Shown here piece by piece: positions 34,967-47,310 of a stretch of 64,000 bases of DNA. Source of the DNA: Crossaster papposus (taxonomy: Eukaryota; Echinodermata; Asteroidea; Velatida; Solasteridae); the NCBI GenBank assembly GCA_037893245.1, contig JBAIAA010000446.1, forward strand, positions 372,001 to 436,000. Direction: 5' to 3'. The notes under the pieces are model-generated. The model saw only the letters and a list, made by a program, of their open reading frames with translations, was not told where the DNA came from and made no database searches. Every line of letters starts with the position of its first letter. Within the stretch, counting starts at the first letter, position 1. The position numbers and the translations under genes were made by a program.

Positions 34967-35654
34967 AATTTTTTCAAAAACTGACAATAAAGGGCGCTAT
35001 TCATTATCACTGTGACTAAGCCGTGTTGCTGGCAGGCAAGTCAACATGGCTTTGGCCGTGATGTTAGCTGTTGCTATGCTGCTGCTATTGTCCGCCCTCG
35101 AGGGCGGACAATGACCACCCATAGCAACAGCCAAAGTCACAGCCAAAGCCGGCAATCGGACACGGATGAGGGCAGCTACCGGGGCCAAACTTAAACGCAA
35201 TCCAAGGGTTTAAGACACACCCACAAAGAAATTGGCTGGTATACTGCCTTTCGTATAGTCTAGCCCTAGACCCTTGTGTTATTTCGGCGCCCACCACGCG
35301 CGCAGATTCGTTAACGCTGTCTCTTTTTCAAATCCCGGCTTCGTGTGCGTTTTGGTCTCACGCATGCGTAGTTTACAAAATGCGGCTGGATCCATGTTCG
35401 CACTGGAGCCGACGTTTGACAAACGTACATGATTTTGGATTCCCCTAAGGGTCTAGCACTAGTTGGCAATCAATTGTTAACTTTAACCTTAGTTTTCGAC
35501 GATTCTCCCTCGCTTTTCCGAGGGATCCAATCAGCGACCGAGTTTGAGCCTCATCATGAATTATTCATTATACACAAATACAGGATATGACTGGGTATGT
35601 GTACACAAGACAGTGTACATGTAATGTACATTGTACATGTACAGTGTATGTGAT
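34967..35654. other. Non-coding stretch with a strong palindrome
   Basis: Contains the hairpin at 35048-35152 (separate entry) and nothing else recognised. TGTACATGTA-type runs near 35615-35645 precede the composite transposon. Confidence 0.5.
35048..35152. repeat. Palindrome with a perfect 26 bp core
   Basis: Perfect from 35087 to 35112 (ATTGTCCGCCCTC and its complement, centre CTCGAG). It extends imperfectly through GTTGCTAT / ATAGCAAC and GGCTTTGGC / GCCAAAGCC to about 105 bp. Confidence 0.85.
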
Positions 35655-36011
35655 GGTAGCCTTGGTCAAGGCGAGTTCGTCGTTATCCGTCCGTCGTTAT
35701 CCGTCCAGAAATACACTGTGCGCGCGCCCCGCATATATGCTGCTAGCTTGCGCCCCATGCAAAGATACAGCGCGAACAGCGACCTCATACGGCCACTATT
35801 TATGCAAATCTACTGAGGCTACTTTTTCGCCTTGGATCATTGGGTTTTTGAAATCTTATGTTTTTCCTATATTTTGCGCCACATTTGTGGCGCATGACCT
35901 CGTATGCGAATACAGATAAGTATAGGCGGGGCTAAGATGTGAAGTGTCCAATCACAACGCGGTTGAAACCCGACGTCATCAAATTTGATGCAGCATGACA
36001 TTTAAGACAAA

Positions 36012-36395
36012 ATGGCAGATATTCAGCGTCGTCTTTCGTCCGAAGATCTGTCGTGTTGTTTGAATTTTGCAGCGCAAATATTATCCCTCGAAGATTTTAG
36101 ACCCGAGCAGCGAAAGGCCATTAGAATCCTTTCTTCGTGGTCTTTGTGAATTTGCCGACAGGTTATGGCAAATCCGTCATTTTTCAGGCAGCCTGAGCCC
36201 CATTTTGCTCGGAGCTCACACGTACGGCCAGGTACTCAGCGTCAGTTTTCAGCGTGTTCGGTCAGTTTCTTATCGCCGCATAATCGGCATTAACCCAGGC
36301 ATGCTGGTCTGTGTGGTATCGCCACATTGTGGTCCAAGCATGGTCCAACGCTGTGGGGAGGGGGCATGTTTACGGCTGCAGAACCAACCTTCAAA
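36012..36395 (+). pseudogene. Degenerate RecQ-like helicase N-terminus, module 1
   Basis: ATG 36012 opens a frame with LEDFRPEQRKAIR, matching the start of the RecQ helicase core (FRPxQ..AI). The frame ends at TGA after about 47 codons. A shifted remnant of the Walker A region follows, and later GMLVCVVSPH, which resembles motif Ia, in another frame. It is broken by frameshifts and truncated. Confidence 0.6.
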
Positions 36396-37475
36396 GTGAT
36401 CGCAATATCGTAATTTAAACAGGGACAAGTGTCTTATATCCCCAATAACTCCTCAGATTATTTTCTTGGCAAAATTCAGCCGGCAAGGTTTTTAATTATC
36501 AGTTCCGCGTTTTACCGAGCCACGGTTTTCAGATCAGCTGGATTAGATTTGTGCGACATAATATAGGGCCGAGTTTAGCCTTGGTCAAGGCGTTCATCGT
36601 TACCCGTCCGTACGTACAGCGCAGCGGTAATCGGAGCTCAAACTACGACCTCACGCGGCCACTATTATATGCAAACTAACTGAGGATACTCGAACGCCTT
36701 GGATCATTAGGTTTTGGGGGCGGTGCTCATTATGCTAATATATTAAGCTGACCTTTATAGTCGTTTTCTTATTGGTCGATCGTTGCGTAGAAACTGCATA
36801 ATTTGAGCTAGCGGTGAAAGGTCATAGCTAGCTCGCAAGTGTTTACGAACACCGCCATCGTTGACATATTTTATCGGAGAAAGTTGAGTGATTTTTACGA
36901 AGGCTTGTAGGAATTACACATGAAGATTTGAACTGTCTTAATTGCTTGATTGGTGAGGGTCGCAGTTATTTTCGCTCGTTTTGCTGGGTATTTTTTTGAA
37001 TGTTGACATTGTTATGGTTGACATTAAAACTAGTTGTGTTTAGCTGCTTAGTTTTGAGTTTTCAACCGCGGTGACTGGAGAAGGCCGCGACTCTATTGAA
37101 ACGTGTCGAACTCGGCCTAGCCTTGGTCAAGGCGAGTTCGTCGTTATCCGTCCGTCGTTATCCGTCCAGAAATACACTGTACGCGCCCCCCGCATTATGC
37201 TGCATGCTAGCTTGCGCCCCGTGCAAAGATACAGCGCGAACAGCGACCTCATACGGCCACTATTTATGCAAATCAACTGAGGCTACTTTTTCGCCTTGGA
37301 TCATTGGGTTTTTGAAATCTTATGTTTTTCCTATATTTTGCGCCACATTTGTGGCGCATGACCTCGTATGCGAATACAGATAAGTATAGGCGGGGCTAAG
37401 ATGTAAAGTGTCCAATCACAACGCGGTTGAATCCCGACGTCATCAAATTTGATGCAGCATGACATTTAAGACAAA

Positions 37476-37810
37476 ATGGCAGATATTCAGCGTCGTCTGT
37501 CGTCCGAAGATCTGTCATGTTGTTTGAATTTTGCAGCGAAAATATTATCCCTCGAAGATTAGTAGACCCGAGCAGCGAAAGGCCATTAGAATCCTTTCTT
37601 CGTGGTCACGGTGTTTTTGTGGATTTGCCGACAGGTTATGGGAAATCCGTCATTTTTCAGGCAGCCTGATCCCATTTTGCTCGGAGCTCGCACGTACGGC
37701 CAGGTACTCAGCGTCAGTTTTCAGCGTGTTCGGTCAGTTTCTTATCGCCGCATAATCGGCATTAACCCAGGCATGCTGGTCTGTGCGTTAACGCCACATT
37801 GTATGGTCCA
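37476..37810 (+). pseudogene. Degenerate RecQ-like helicase N-terminus, module 2
   Basis: Same fragment as module 1. The initial frame stops at TAG after LSLED. A different frame preserves RGHGVFVDLPTGYGKSVIFQ (about 37594-37653), a clear Walker A / motif I block of RecQ-like helicases, then stops. Non-functional. Confidence 0.7.
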
Positions 37811-38580
37811 AGCATGGTCCAACGCTGTGGGGATCGGGAGGGGGTATGTTTACGGCTGCAGGACCAACCTTCAAAGTGATCGCAATATCGTAATTTAAAC
37901 AGGGACAAGTGTCTTATATCCTCAATAACTTCTCAGATTATTTTCTTGGCAAAATTCAGCCGGCAAGGCATTTAATTATCAGAGTTCCGCGTTTTACCGA
38001 GCCACGGTTTTCAGATCAGCTGGATTAGATGCGTGTGATAATGTAGGGCCGAGTTCGACACGTTTCAATAGAGTCGCGGCCTTCTCCAGTCACCGCGGTT
38101 GAAAACTCAAAACTAAGCAGCTAAACACAACTAGTTTTGACCATAACATTGTCAACATTCAAGAAAATACCCAGTAAAACGAGCAAAATAACTGCGACCC
38201 TCACCAATCAAGCAAGACAGTTCAAATCTTCATGTGTAATTCCTACAAGCCTTCGTAAAAATCACTCAACTTTCTCCGATAAAATATTATGTCAACGATG
38301 GCGGTGTTCGTAAACACTCGCGAGCTAGCTATGACCTTTCACCGCTAGCTCAAATTATGCAGTTTCTACGCAACGATCGACCAATAAGAAAACGACTATA
38401 AAGGTCAGCTTAATCTATTAGCATAATGAGCACCGCCCCCAAAACCTAATGATCCAAGGCGTTCAAGTAGCCTCAGTTAGTTTGCATAATAGTGGCCGCG
38501 TGAGGTCGTTGTTTGAGCTCAGATTACCGCTGCGCTGTACGTACGGACGGGTAACGATGAACGCCTTGACCAAGGCTACC

Positions 38581-39546
38581 CTCAGGTCTGCACGTATTTG
38601 CTTAACTGTCCATCATTATCACGTGATATGAATAATGCATATATTACAATAGTCTGACCACGCCCACAATGTGCCAACTTGTCCAAGACCTTCAACAGGG
38701 TCCAGTTCACGGCCGGGTGGCGGTTCGTCGTGAAACAGCGCCCTCTATAACATCGGTGGTTTGTGTCAGTGATCGCGAAATAAACAACACGAAGGTCTTG
38801 GAACCAAGACTACCTTTCGTAGTAATGATCACAGATTCATGATACATTAAATGGTTATAAAATAACATATACACGCATCATCAGTTTTTAACTTATCAAA
38901 CCCAACCGATGCTACTTTTTTTTTATTCAAGGTTTCCTAAAATAATCCATCTGAGATGGTGTAAATGTGTATTATGTGGATCATTGCAATTTCCACTAGT
39001 TAGAAGAACTAGTTATAGCAAATAAAAAAGCTCATCCAATCAACTTAAACTAATAAATGTATTCCAACAAGATCTTGAATTTGAAGCAACAAACAGAACA
39101 CGATTTGATCTGTGTTTTAATTGTGATTTTATAACTTGGATTACAGCTAGAGTAAAACGGAGTTTTTTGTTGCCCACCCAAATCCTCCGTCATCCTCAAT
39201 CTCAAATAAAAAAGAAAGGCAATCGCCCATTGTATATCCACCCCTCCCATGTTTAGGTTGCAATCGCCCATTGTATATCCCCATTGTTCCCGTGGGAATG
39301 ATTCATTGGGGATATGGGGATATCCACGTACTCCTTGTTTACGTGGTCCGCGGCTTTTCCCCTTGAATGATAAGGCATTACTGCAGGGTACCATCAAGCC
39401 AAAGTGTTTTTATTGTGTGTGCGGTTTGACGCAGATTTTGCAGACGACGCAGGAACAAAATTGCGTGCAAAAAGAGAACTCGTAATAATGTATTTTCGAG
39501 AAGAAAATACTAGATTAAGTATCTTAATATTTTAACTGTTCATGTC
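38581..39546. other. CCM2 upstream region
   Basis: No coding sequence recognised. AT-rich, with an imperfect hairpin near 39277-39320 (TATCCCCATTG ... CATTGGGGATA). The CCM2 promoter and leader are presumably close to 39400-39546. Confidence 0.4.
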
Positions 39547-42500
39547 ATGGGCATGGAAGAGGATACTGCTCCAAAGTCTTCGTCCAAAAAGGTAGGAATC
39601 AAGAGAAATATGTTCACTGTTTCTGTTATTGTTCACAGTCGAAACAAATAAAAAATGGCCGACAAAGTTATTTCGGGGGGTGAGGGTGCTGTCAGATTTT
39701 CGAATTCATTGCAAACTCACATAATTTGAAGATTTCAAAATGGCCTATTTTTATTGTGTAGTAATACAGCCTTTAGGAAATGAAGATATTTACTTGAGTT
39801 TAATGGCCAGATTCTCAAACGAAGTGACCACACCCAGACTAACCTGAGTGAATTTGCCAGTGCGAACCTACATATAGTGTAATTGCACTGATTTCGTGAA
39901 AAAGTGTAAACTTCGTTTCTTTTATACCCTGAAGTACTGTATCGAAACAAATGATCTGAAAAAACAAAACACCGGTAAAAACACAACCTTGTTGTGTCAT
40001 ACATTTTCTTTAAATTTACTAAACAACAAACAATTGCAATGGGTTTGTGTCATGAAATATAAATTATTTAACATAATTAACAATTAACATTATATAATGT
40101 GCATTAATTATGGTATGACAATTTGTACATGATGTACATGTATATGATAATGAGTATTATAAAAGTTTATTTTTCAATAATTGCCTCACATTTACCCTGA
40201 ATGTTTGCCATAATCCTTACCAAATAATTGTTTTTGTGATGTTTAATTTTTATGTTACACATGTATTAAACATTGTATTTTAATACCCAGTTCCAATTGT
40301 TTACATTTGTTTCATCAACGTATTATTACAGTTTTACTCAGTTTTACTGTATTTTTTTTCAGCAAGGAGGGTTGTTAGGTCTTTTCAACAAGGACAAAGA
40401 CAAGGACAAAGGTCGGGTTGGTATCAATAGACACCCCCATCGCGAGTCGAAAGAATCCCACGATCTGCCCTCACAGTTATCCCATCACCACTCCATACCG
40501 GAAGGTAGACGAGCATTGAAGACAATGGAGCTAAGCCCACCGGAATATAAAGTGGATTCACAGGTCCTTATTGATAGCTTTCTAGAAATTGCAATCAAGG
40601 TGAGTTTGTCAAAAATGCAATCATTTAGGTTTAATTTATTATCTTTTTATTTTACAAGTAAACAAATTAAGGCTAATGTAAACTTAAATTGTAATATTAG
40701 AAATTGTGCAACTGGACAGGGTTATATAATTGCATAATGTAACTTACAAACAGTTACTTTTTCATTCAATATGATTCCAATTCAATATGATTCATCGGTG
40801 AATTTATAAATGGTCTTTAAGCTTTCAGTTTACCAACAACTCAAAGACTATAGAAAGAGTCACAATAATCTGGCTGGTGAGGGTTCATCTTATGGTCTTA
40901 AAGGTAGTATACACCATTGGTCATTGCTTGAATTATCATGAATGAGTAGATTTGGGGGGTTGTATTTATAGTAAATATCGTTTAACTGAGCTGTCAGAAG
41001 TTTTAGAATCATGGATGCCGAGAAAAGCTCGAAAAACAACGGGTTATTTCAACCGGCGTCGAGCAGTTATTCTTATGTTATCTTTGTTTTTTCGCGATCG
41101 CCGTCCGGCGAGCGCGAATTTTTCATTATAAAATTATATTTTTCAGAATAATAACAGGATATCTAGCGCAATCATTTTTCTGGATGCCCAGAATCAACAT
41201 TTACTTTCAGATGAGTAGGATATTTCTTAATAATTCGGTAGTAAATATTTTCGATATCTGCAAATGGTGTATACTACCTTTAAAGATAAAATACACCATT
41301 TGCAGATATATCAACAAAATGTACTACCGAATTATTAGGAAATATCTTATTTGATAGTAAATAATAATTGTAGGCATCCAGCCAAAGGATTGCGCTAGAT
41401 ATGCGCTAAATTAAATTGTATAAAGAAAAATTTGCGATCGCCGGACAGCGATCGTGGACAAACTTAAATAACATAAGAATAACTGCTCGGCGCCGGTTAA
41501 AAAACAAATGCTGTTTTTCGTGCTTTTCTCAGCATCCATGATTGTTAAACTTCGGACAGGTCAGTTTAACTATATTTACTATAAAATACAACCCCCCAAA
41601 TCTACTCATTTATGACAATTCAAGCAATTACCAATGGTGTATCATACCTTTAAGTCATTATTTGTTTTTTTATTACTTTCTTTTTCAGTACTTGGGTGTG
41701 ATTCCCAATGTGCCGTATGGATTGGATCCAACAAAACGAACAGAGCTACTCAGAATCATTGACAAAGGAAAGGTAAAAGTCATATTAAGCTTAAAGTGTC
41801 CTCCGTAAAAAAAAGGGTTCTTAAAATTCAGTTCGCGAGCCGAGCCGACAGGCAGGATTATTTTTAATGAAACTCGATCCGAGGCGGGTTCAAGCCGATA
41901 GTACCAGGAAGCACACCCACGCATTTTCGGCCTTGCTCGCTGCTGACGGACATTTCCAGCTTTGCTCGTGACATGTTTATGCGTCATCTGTTTAGAATCT
42001 GGAGAAAACTTTGCGGTTATATACGTCTTCCAGCACGAACTGGTTAAGTGATGCCTTTTGGATTTGATGTATATTTGTTGGGGTGCATGCCAGATACAGT
42101 TGTTGAAATTCAATAAATCATTGAATGTAAAAACAAATCTTTTCAGAAAAAAGGCTTACTACCCTGGAGCACAAGGGAGAGCAAACATGACGCCATCCTA
42201 TCAGTATCAGCCAAACAGATGAAAGTGGTTAGAAGAGATGGTGAAGTAAGTAGTCATTGTTTGTTAGATGTTAACAGGTGTGCCACCTGCTATGAGATTG
42301 GATCAGATCAACCAGACAGCTTAGTTTAAATGTGCACCTGTAAGAAGGAGATTGTAGATTGAAGTCACGCTGATGAAATGTTAAGACTGTTTATAAAACA
42401 TTACTTTGCACTACAGTTTTATCTCAAAAAAACTTGTTCATGAGAAAAATGAGTTCTTTAATTCATTGTAAAATTGCACATGGGATTTATTGCGTCACGT

Positions 42501-45500
42501 TTGTCATCTCGGAGATGCTGTGTGCATAACGAGTTACAGCAAAATCAAACTTCATTTTACTTTACAATTTGTAAATTATGAGAAATTCTTTCAACTCTTC
42601 TGTGTAATTAATTAATTAATTTGTTTTTCCTTCAGGAAACGTTGGTACGACTGCCCATTCACGACATAGCTGCTGTGAGTTACGTTAGGGATGATAGCCA
42701 ACACCTTGTGATGTTCAAAATTGGTAAGCTTCATAGTTGTACGTCAATTGATCATGATTATGTCTAGACCACGGGCCACTTTGATTTTTGCAGAGGGAGA
42801 AAAACCGGAAAGCCCGGAAGAACCTTGTGGCACAAAAGAGAATCACGTGGTCCGAGCAGGTTTTTCTTTTTACAATGAATTCTACAAGTATCAGACTTGG
42901 AATTTGTATGAACGATTTCCAATGAACATTTACAACTGACCATTAGTCTTACCTCACCTTTCTCGTCTCATTTTTCAGCGACGGACAATCAGCAGGAACA
43001 CTGTAACCTGGTGGTGTTTGAGTGCCGTTCAAAGGTAGGTAGTCATCTGTGAATAAGAAAACTTATTATCTAAATACTGCAAGAATCATAAAGAATTAAA
43101 AAGGACGAACCTCGATGTATATCACCTTCATTGCTTGATGCAAAGATTCTCCAGTATGGGGCTCAATAGCTCAGTTACACATCCTGACATTTTAGTTTTC
43201 AATCTCACTTCAATTATTTTGTGACTGCGGTCGCTGGTCACTTGTAAGTCTGGTTTATATGTTGAATCAAGGATCATTTGTTTGTTCATCAGGAAAGTGC
43301 TGATGAGGTGTGTGCGTTGGCCCAGCAGATATTCTACCTCGTCTACACGGAACTGACAATGAAATACTTTGATCAGAGCATCATACGAGCTGCCATGAAC
43401 ACATCACTTGGAAGTGGTAAGGCAATGCATAGAACAATAATAGACTCACCTGGTCAAGCTGAACTCAGAAATATCAGTTTTTTGATAATTCTTACACCCT
43501 GTGAATCGTGGGCTGACTCTTCACTAAATTCACGGTGTACAAAGCTAAAAGTTCCTGAAATATTTAACTCGTGAACCAACAAAATGTCTGTGTTTATTTT
43601 TCAGTTTCAATGAGCATGGCTAGTAGACCTGCTCTAGATCCGGATGTCTTCCAGCCTCCGCCGTGAGTACATAATTCCCACTTTGAATGTCTTCAGTACG
43701 GTTTTTACTGTTAAGTTAACTTCAGATACATTAATTGGCACAATGAAATGTATGGGAAAATTGCCAGACATTATTTACTTGCACAGCAGTTCAAACACAA
43801 AACTCTTGTAAATTTTTACAAGAGTTATTAACTCTAATCATTTCACCTTTTTCACTATTTCCTTTCAGATCCAGTACAGCATCCTCTGAATATCAAAGCT
43901 CACCAGCACTGAGGCAAAGCAATAGTATGGATGACTTGAGTGTCACAGCCAAAGTATTACTCCAAGAGTACATAGAAGTGGTAAGAAAAAGTCCTCCTGA
44001 AGCTCCGGGGTTACTTATATCAGCCTTTTTACACTCGCACTTATGTCATGTTATAATTGTCTAATTTGTTTCCCCGCATCGCGACAGCTTCGGAGTAAGC
44101 TCTCATCCGATGAGCTTACACAGTTTGCGTCAATCTTACGAGACTATCGACAAACAGGGACAATAAAGGAGTTCTGCACCAGACTACAAAAGCTCTACGG
44201 CCAAGAACGAAAACTACTCTTCCCAGGTAAATCAGTGGTCTTAATGTATGTAAAATAAGAACTGCTCCTCCAACCTAACTCCTTGGAGGAGCAGTCAAGA
44301 ACGGTCAAGAGGGCCAAGAACGAAAACTACTCTTCCCAGGTAAATCAGTGGTCTTAATGTATGTAAAATAAGAACCGCTCCTCCAACCTAACTCCTTGGA
44401 GGAGCAGTCAAGAACGGTCAAGAGGGCCAAGAACGAAAACTACTCTTCCCAGGTAAATCAGTGGTCTTAATGTATGTAAAATAAGAACCGCTCCTCCAAC
44501 CTAACTCCTTGGAGGAGCAGTCAAGAACGGTCAAGAGGGCCAAGAACGAAAACTACTCTTCCCAGGTAAATCAGTGGTCTTAATGTATGTAAAATAAGAA
44601 CTGCTCCTCCAACCTAACTCCTTGGAGGAGCAGTCAAGAACGGTCAAGAGGGCCAAGAACGAAAACTACTCTTCCCAGGTAAATCAGTGGTCTTAATGTA
44701 TGTAAAATAAGAACCGCTCCTCCAACCTAACTCCTTGGAGGAGCAGTCAAGAACGGTCAAGAGGGCCAAGAACGAAAACTACTCTTCCCAGGTAAATCAG
44801 TGGTCTTAATGTATGTAAAATAAGAACCGCTCCTCCAACCTAACTCCTTGGAGGAGCAGTCAAGAACGGTCAAGAGGGCCAAGAACGAAAACTACTCTTC
44901 CCAGGTAAATCAGTGGTCTTAATGTATGTAAAATAAGAACCGCTCCTCCAACCTAACTCCTTGGAGGAGCAGTCAAGAACGGTCAAGAGGGCCAAGAACG
45001 AAAACTACTATTCCCAGGTAAAGCACTAGTGTTCTTAATGTATATAAATAAGAACCGCTCCTCCAACCTAACTCCTTGGAGGAGCGGTCAAGAACGGTCA
45101 AGAAAGGTCAAGAGGGCCAAGAACGAAAACTACTCTTCCCAGGTAAATCAGTGGTCTTAATGTATGTAAAATAAGAACCGCTCCTCCAACCTAACTCCTG
45201 TTTACTTACATCAACGTACTGATTTTCTTCTCCTAGGTATGAGACCCTACATTCCAGAGAAGGACATTGACTTCTTTGAGAACACTCTTGAGAAGATGGG
45301 AGTCCAGGATGCTGCGGCTAATGGCTACTACTACACCAGTCCCAAACACTCACGACGCACAAACAGTGAAGCCTCCTCCTCCATTGGTGGATGTGACATG
45401 GGACTTTACAGCCAATCTATCATTTCGGGGAGAGATGAGCTTGACCTAGCGTTGCAAGACATATGCAACGAGGTGGAGCATCTTGAAACTAGTGTGGACT

Positions 45501-45505
45501 CGTGA
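39547..45505 (+). CDS. CCM2: CCM2 (malcavernin) scaffold protein
   Basis: Adaptor of the cerebral cavernous malformation complex; in vertebrates its PTB domain binds KRIT1 and its C-terminal harmonin-homology domain binds MEKK3. Eleven coding exons: 39547-39591, 40363-40599, 41689-41772, 42147-42245, 42636-42723, 42979-43034, 43293-43416, 43605-43662, 43869-43980, 44088-44226 and 45237-45505. Phases agree throughout, giving 436 aa (human CCM2 444). The PTB-like region begins about residue 90 (YLGVIPNVPYGLDPTKRTELL) and includes IHDIAAVSYVRDD at 163-175, a highly characteristic CCM2 string. The harmonin-homology domain spans about 290-375 (LSSDELTQFASILRDYR ... CTRLQKLYGQERK ... GMRPYIPEKD). 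The N-terminus is basic (NKDKDKDKGR). Introns 2 and 3 carry MITEs; intron 10 is almost entirely a tandem array of the exon 10 donor. ICAP-1 lies next door, tail-to-tail. Confidence 0.96.
40902..41279. mobile_element. TTAA MITE (AGGTAGTATACACC family) in CCM2 intron 2
   Basis: TTAA at 40898-40901 and 41280-41283, with ends AGGTAGTATACACCATTGG and AAATGGTGTATACTACCT. It is inverted relative to the 23890 copy and abuts the next copy through a shared TTAA. Confidence 0.8.
41284..41649. mobile_element. TTAA MITE (same family), head-to-head with its neighbour
   Basis: Starts right after the TTAA at 41280-41283 and ends before TTAA 41650-41653. The left end has decayed (AGATAAAATACACCATTTG) and the right is CCAATGGTGTATCATACCT. 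Orientation is opposite to 40902-41279. Confidence 0.75.
41826..42043. mobile_element. TTAA MITE (CCAGTTCGCGC family) in CCM2 intron 3
   Basis: Inverted, diverged copy of 47638-47842. The right end GCACGAACTGG is followed by TTAA (42044-42047); the left end CAGTTCGCGAG is decayed. The shared interior includes GGAAGCACACCCACGCATTT. Confidence 0.75.
44227..45236. repeat. 113 bp tandem array that includes the CCM2 exon 10 end and donor
   Basis: CCM2 intron 10. After the real donor (44227) the sequence GGCCAAGAACGAAAACTACT through CTTCCCAG|GTAAATCAGTG recurs eight times, with copied donors at about 44340, 44453, 44566, 44679, 44792, 44905, 45018 and 45143. The period is 113 bp except the last (about 125, from a short internal duplication). 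Each unit also holds a hairpin, CTCCTCCAA ... TTGGAGGAG. Copies are nearly identical, so the expansion is recent. Confidence 0.95.
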
Positions 45506-47310
45506 GCCATCTCATCAGGACTCTTATCACCGAGTAACTGATCGCTGTTGTTGCCGTTTGTCGAATACAGCCCTGGTGCGTTGACATTTGTTTTTGCCGA
45601 TTCGCGGACATGCTGGCACTTTTGGTGGAAGTGGATTGAAGGATGTAATCGAATCATTCAGCAAAGACTCCAAAATGAAGGTTGTCGGTTTGCAGAGGAT
45701 CAGCTTAGCATTCCTTGAGACACGTGGCTGCTCACGTGAATATTGATGTGTTTTGAAGTCCGGTATAGAGAAGCGCTTCATCAGATGCCAACAAGCGAAC
45801 AAGTTTGTACCAACCAGAATGAAGATGAAGCGCATCAGGTGAAATCCAACGATGTGATACTGTATGATATTGAAACATTCACCATGTCCATTGAAGTATG
45901 CCACCTAACCTTGTTTGCTAGGATGCACCCTAAATCCGGCACAATCCTCAACCTGCCTACAGGTAGAAATTGGATCAATCCTCAACAATTTCTTGAATTT
46001 GTTTACGGGAGGGGTGCCCACTGCCTCAATCCTGTGACCCTACAAATCAAACGTCCTGTTTGTGAGGAATTTAGACTGAAATCCAGTGATTTAATAAAAC
46101 GGTGTTACTTACAGACATGTAATATATTAGACAATTTTTGTTGGCAAAGATGAAAGATTTGGTGGTTTTTAGACTAAAATAGCAGTAAATTGCAAATTGT
46201 GACAAATACAATTTTCCCCACCCCAGAAAACCACAAATCGTCTATAGACTGTGCACAGTACATTGACTCTCAAATTTGTATCCTAGTGGAGACATCTCTT
46301 TGTTCTCGTGTACAAACTGCTTAAAAAGTCGGGCACCTTTTTCAAAATGCTCCTATTTCAACCACAATTAATTTCCTGGGTTGAAATTTCAACCCAATAT
46401 ACCCTATATCATACCCTAACCCACACACGCAAGTGGGTAAATGCCGTCAATAGGGGACGGGGCATTGTCCGACCGTCTTCCCTCTTTTGTTTGTACTCTA
46501 ACGTTTTCGGATGATCGCCATAGGATTTGCACACGAGTCTGAATCGGGGACCTTTGCGGAATAGGGGACCCCATTGTTCCCTTTGTCATACGTCCCCTAT
46601 TTCAATCAAAAACAAACTCACTAACCCTAACCCACATCCTAAACCTAGTTTTTGAGTAATTTGAGGCACACTCCAAAAATCTAATTCGTGAAATTCCCTG
46701 TGGCGACCTATTCATCTATAGAAATTTACCCTCCGGCGTCCTTTTGTCTCCATTATACATTGTGTTCAGGTCTCCAGAGGGTACCGAATTTCAGATCATA
46801 TGCTACTCTAACCTAACTTGCTTCAAAGTACAAAACGCGCTGTTCAGTCTAGTCCAAAGTATGGAGTGAAAAATAAGCAAATAATTACTGTTCAATTTTC
46901 ACAGTAGGTCTGGTTCATTGTTGGTATATTTTTGTAATTACTTTTGGGAACTGTAAAATCGAGCATTGTACATGTTTTAGTGATGTATATTTGTTTGATT
47001 TATGGGCTGTAAATTATTGTGGTATTTTCATATAATATTGTGTACTTGTCCGTACACTTTTAGTTCTGGACGGATTTGCGAATGAGAAATCGCATTAGTT
47101 TATACAAAGTGCTTTTTGTCCCTTATTTATCCGAATATTTGCGGTCATCAATTAGCTGTTTGCATCAATCTAAATTAACAAGAAACATCAACTCGCAAAA
47201 CTTTATTATATGCCGATAATTAAGTTTGGTTTTCAGAAAGGCATATGAATGTATTATATTCAAAAATGTACAGAAAGTTGTCTGTACTCGGAATAAACCT
47301 TTTTAATACA
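45506..47310 (+). other. Probable long CCM2 3' UTR
   Basis: AATAAA is at 46093-46098 and 47292-47297. A 136-codon frame (45743-46153) has no domain and I take it as chance. A fragment of the 48.3 kb direct repeat (CCCTCTTTTGTTTGTACTCT) is at about 46480. Confidence 0.45.
47292..47297 (+). terminator. Poly(A) signal AATAAA, distal CCM2 candidate
   Basis: Canonical hexamer within TCGGAATAAACC, 1.8 kb after the stop. A proximal candidate is 46093-46098. Confidence 0.4.

Larger units (their letters stand above)
35655..38580. mobile_element. Composite DNA transposon with RecQ-like helicase relics
   Basis: The outer ends are inverted: GGTAGCCTTGGTCAAGGCG at 35655 and CGCCTTGACCAAGGCTACC at 38562-38580. 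Inside are two direct copies of a ~920 bp module (35656-36570 and 37118-38046). The second is enclosed by two ~540 bp inverted arms (36576-37117 and 38047-38577). Each arm and each module starts with the same TAGCCTTGGTCAAGGCG. This looks like nested insertion of related non-autonomous elements. The superfamily is not assigned; some large animal DNA transposons carry helicase genes. Confidence 0.75.

Noticed and set aside
44227-45236. CRISPR-like array
   Set aside because: The 113 bp units are head-to-tail copies with no unique spacers, they lie in a eukaryotic intron, and they contain a copied exon end.
45743-46153. Separate 136-aa gene after CCM2
   Set aside because: No domain, no splice partners, and it sits in the likely CCM2 3' UTR.
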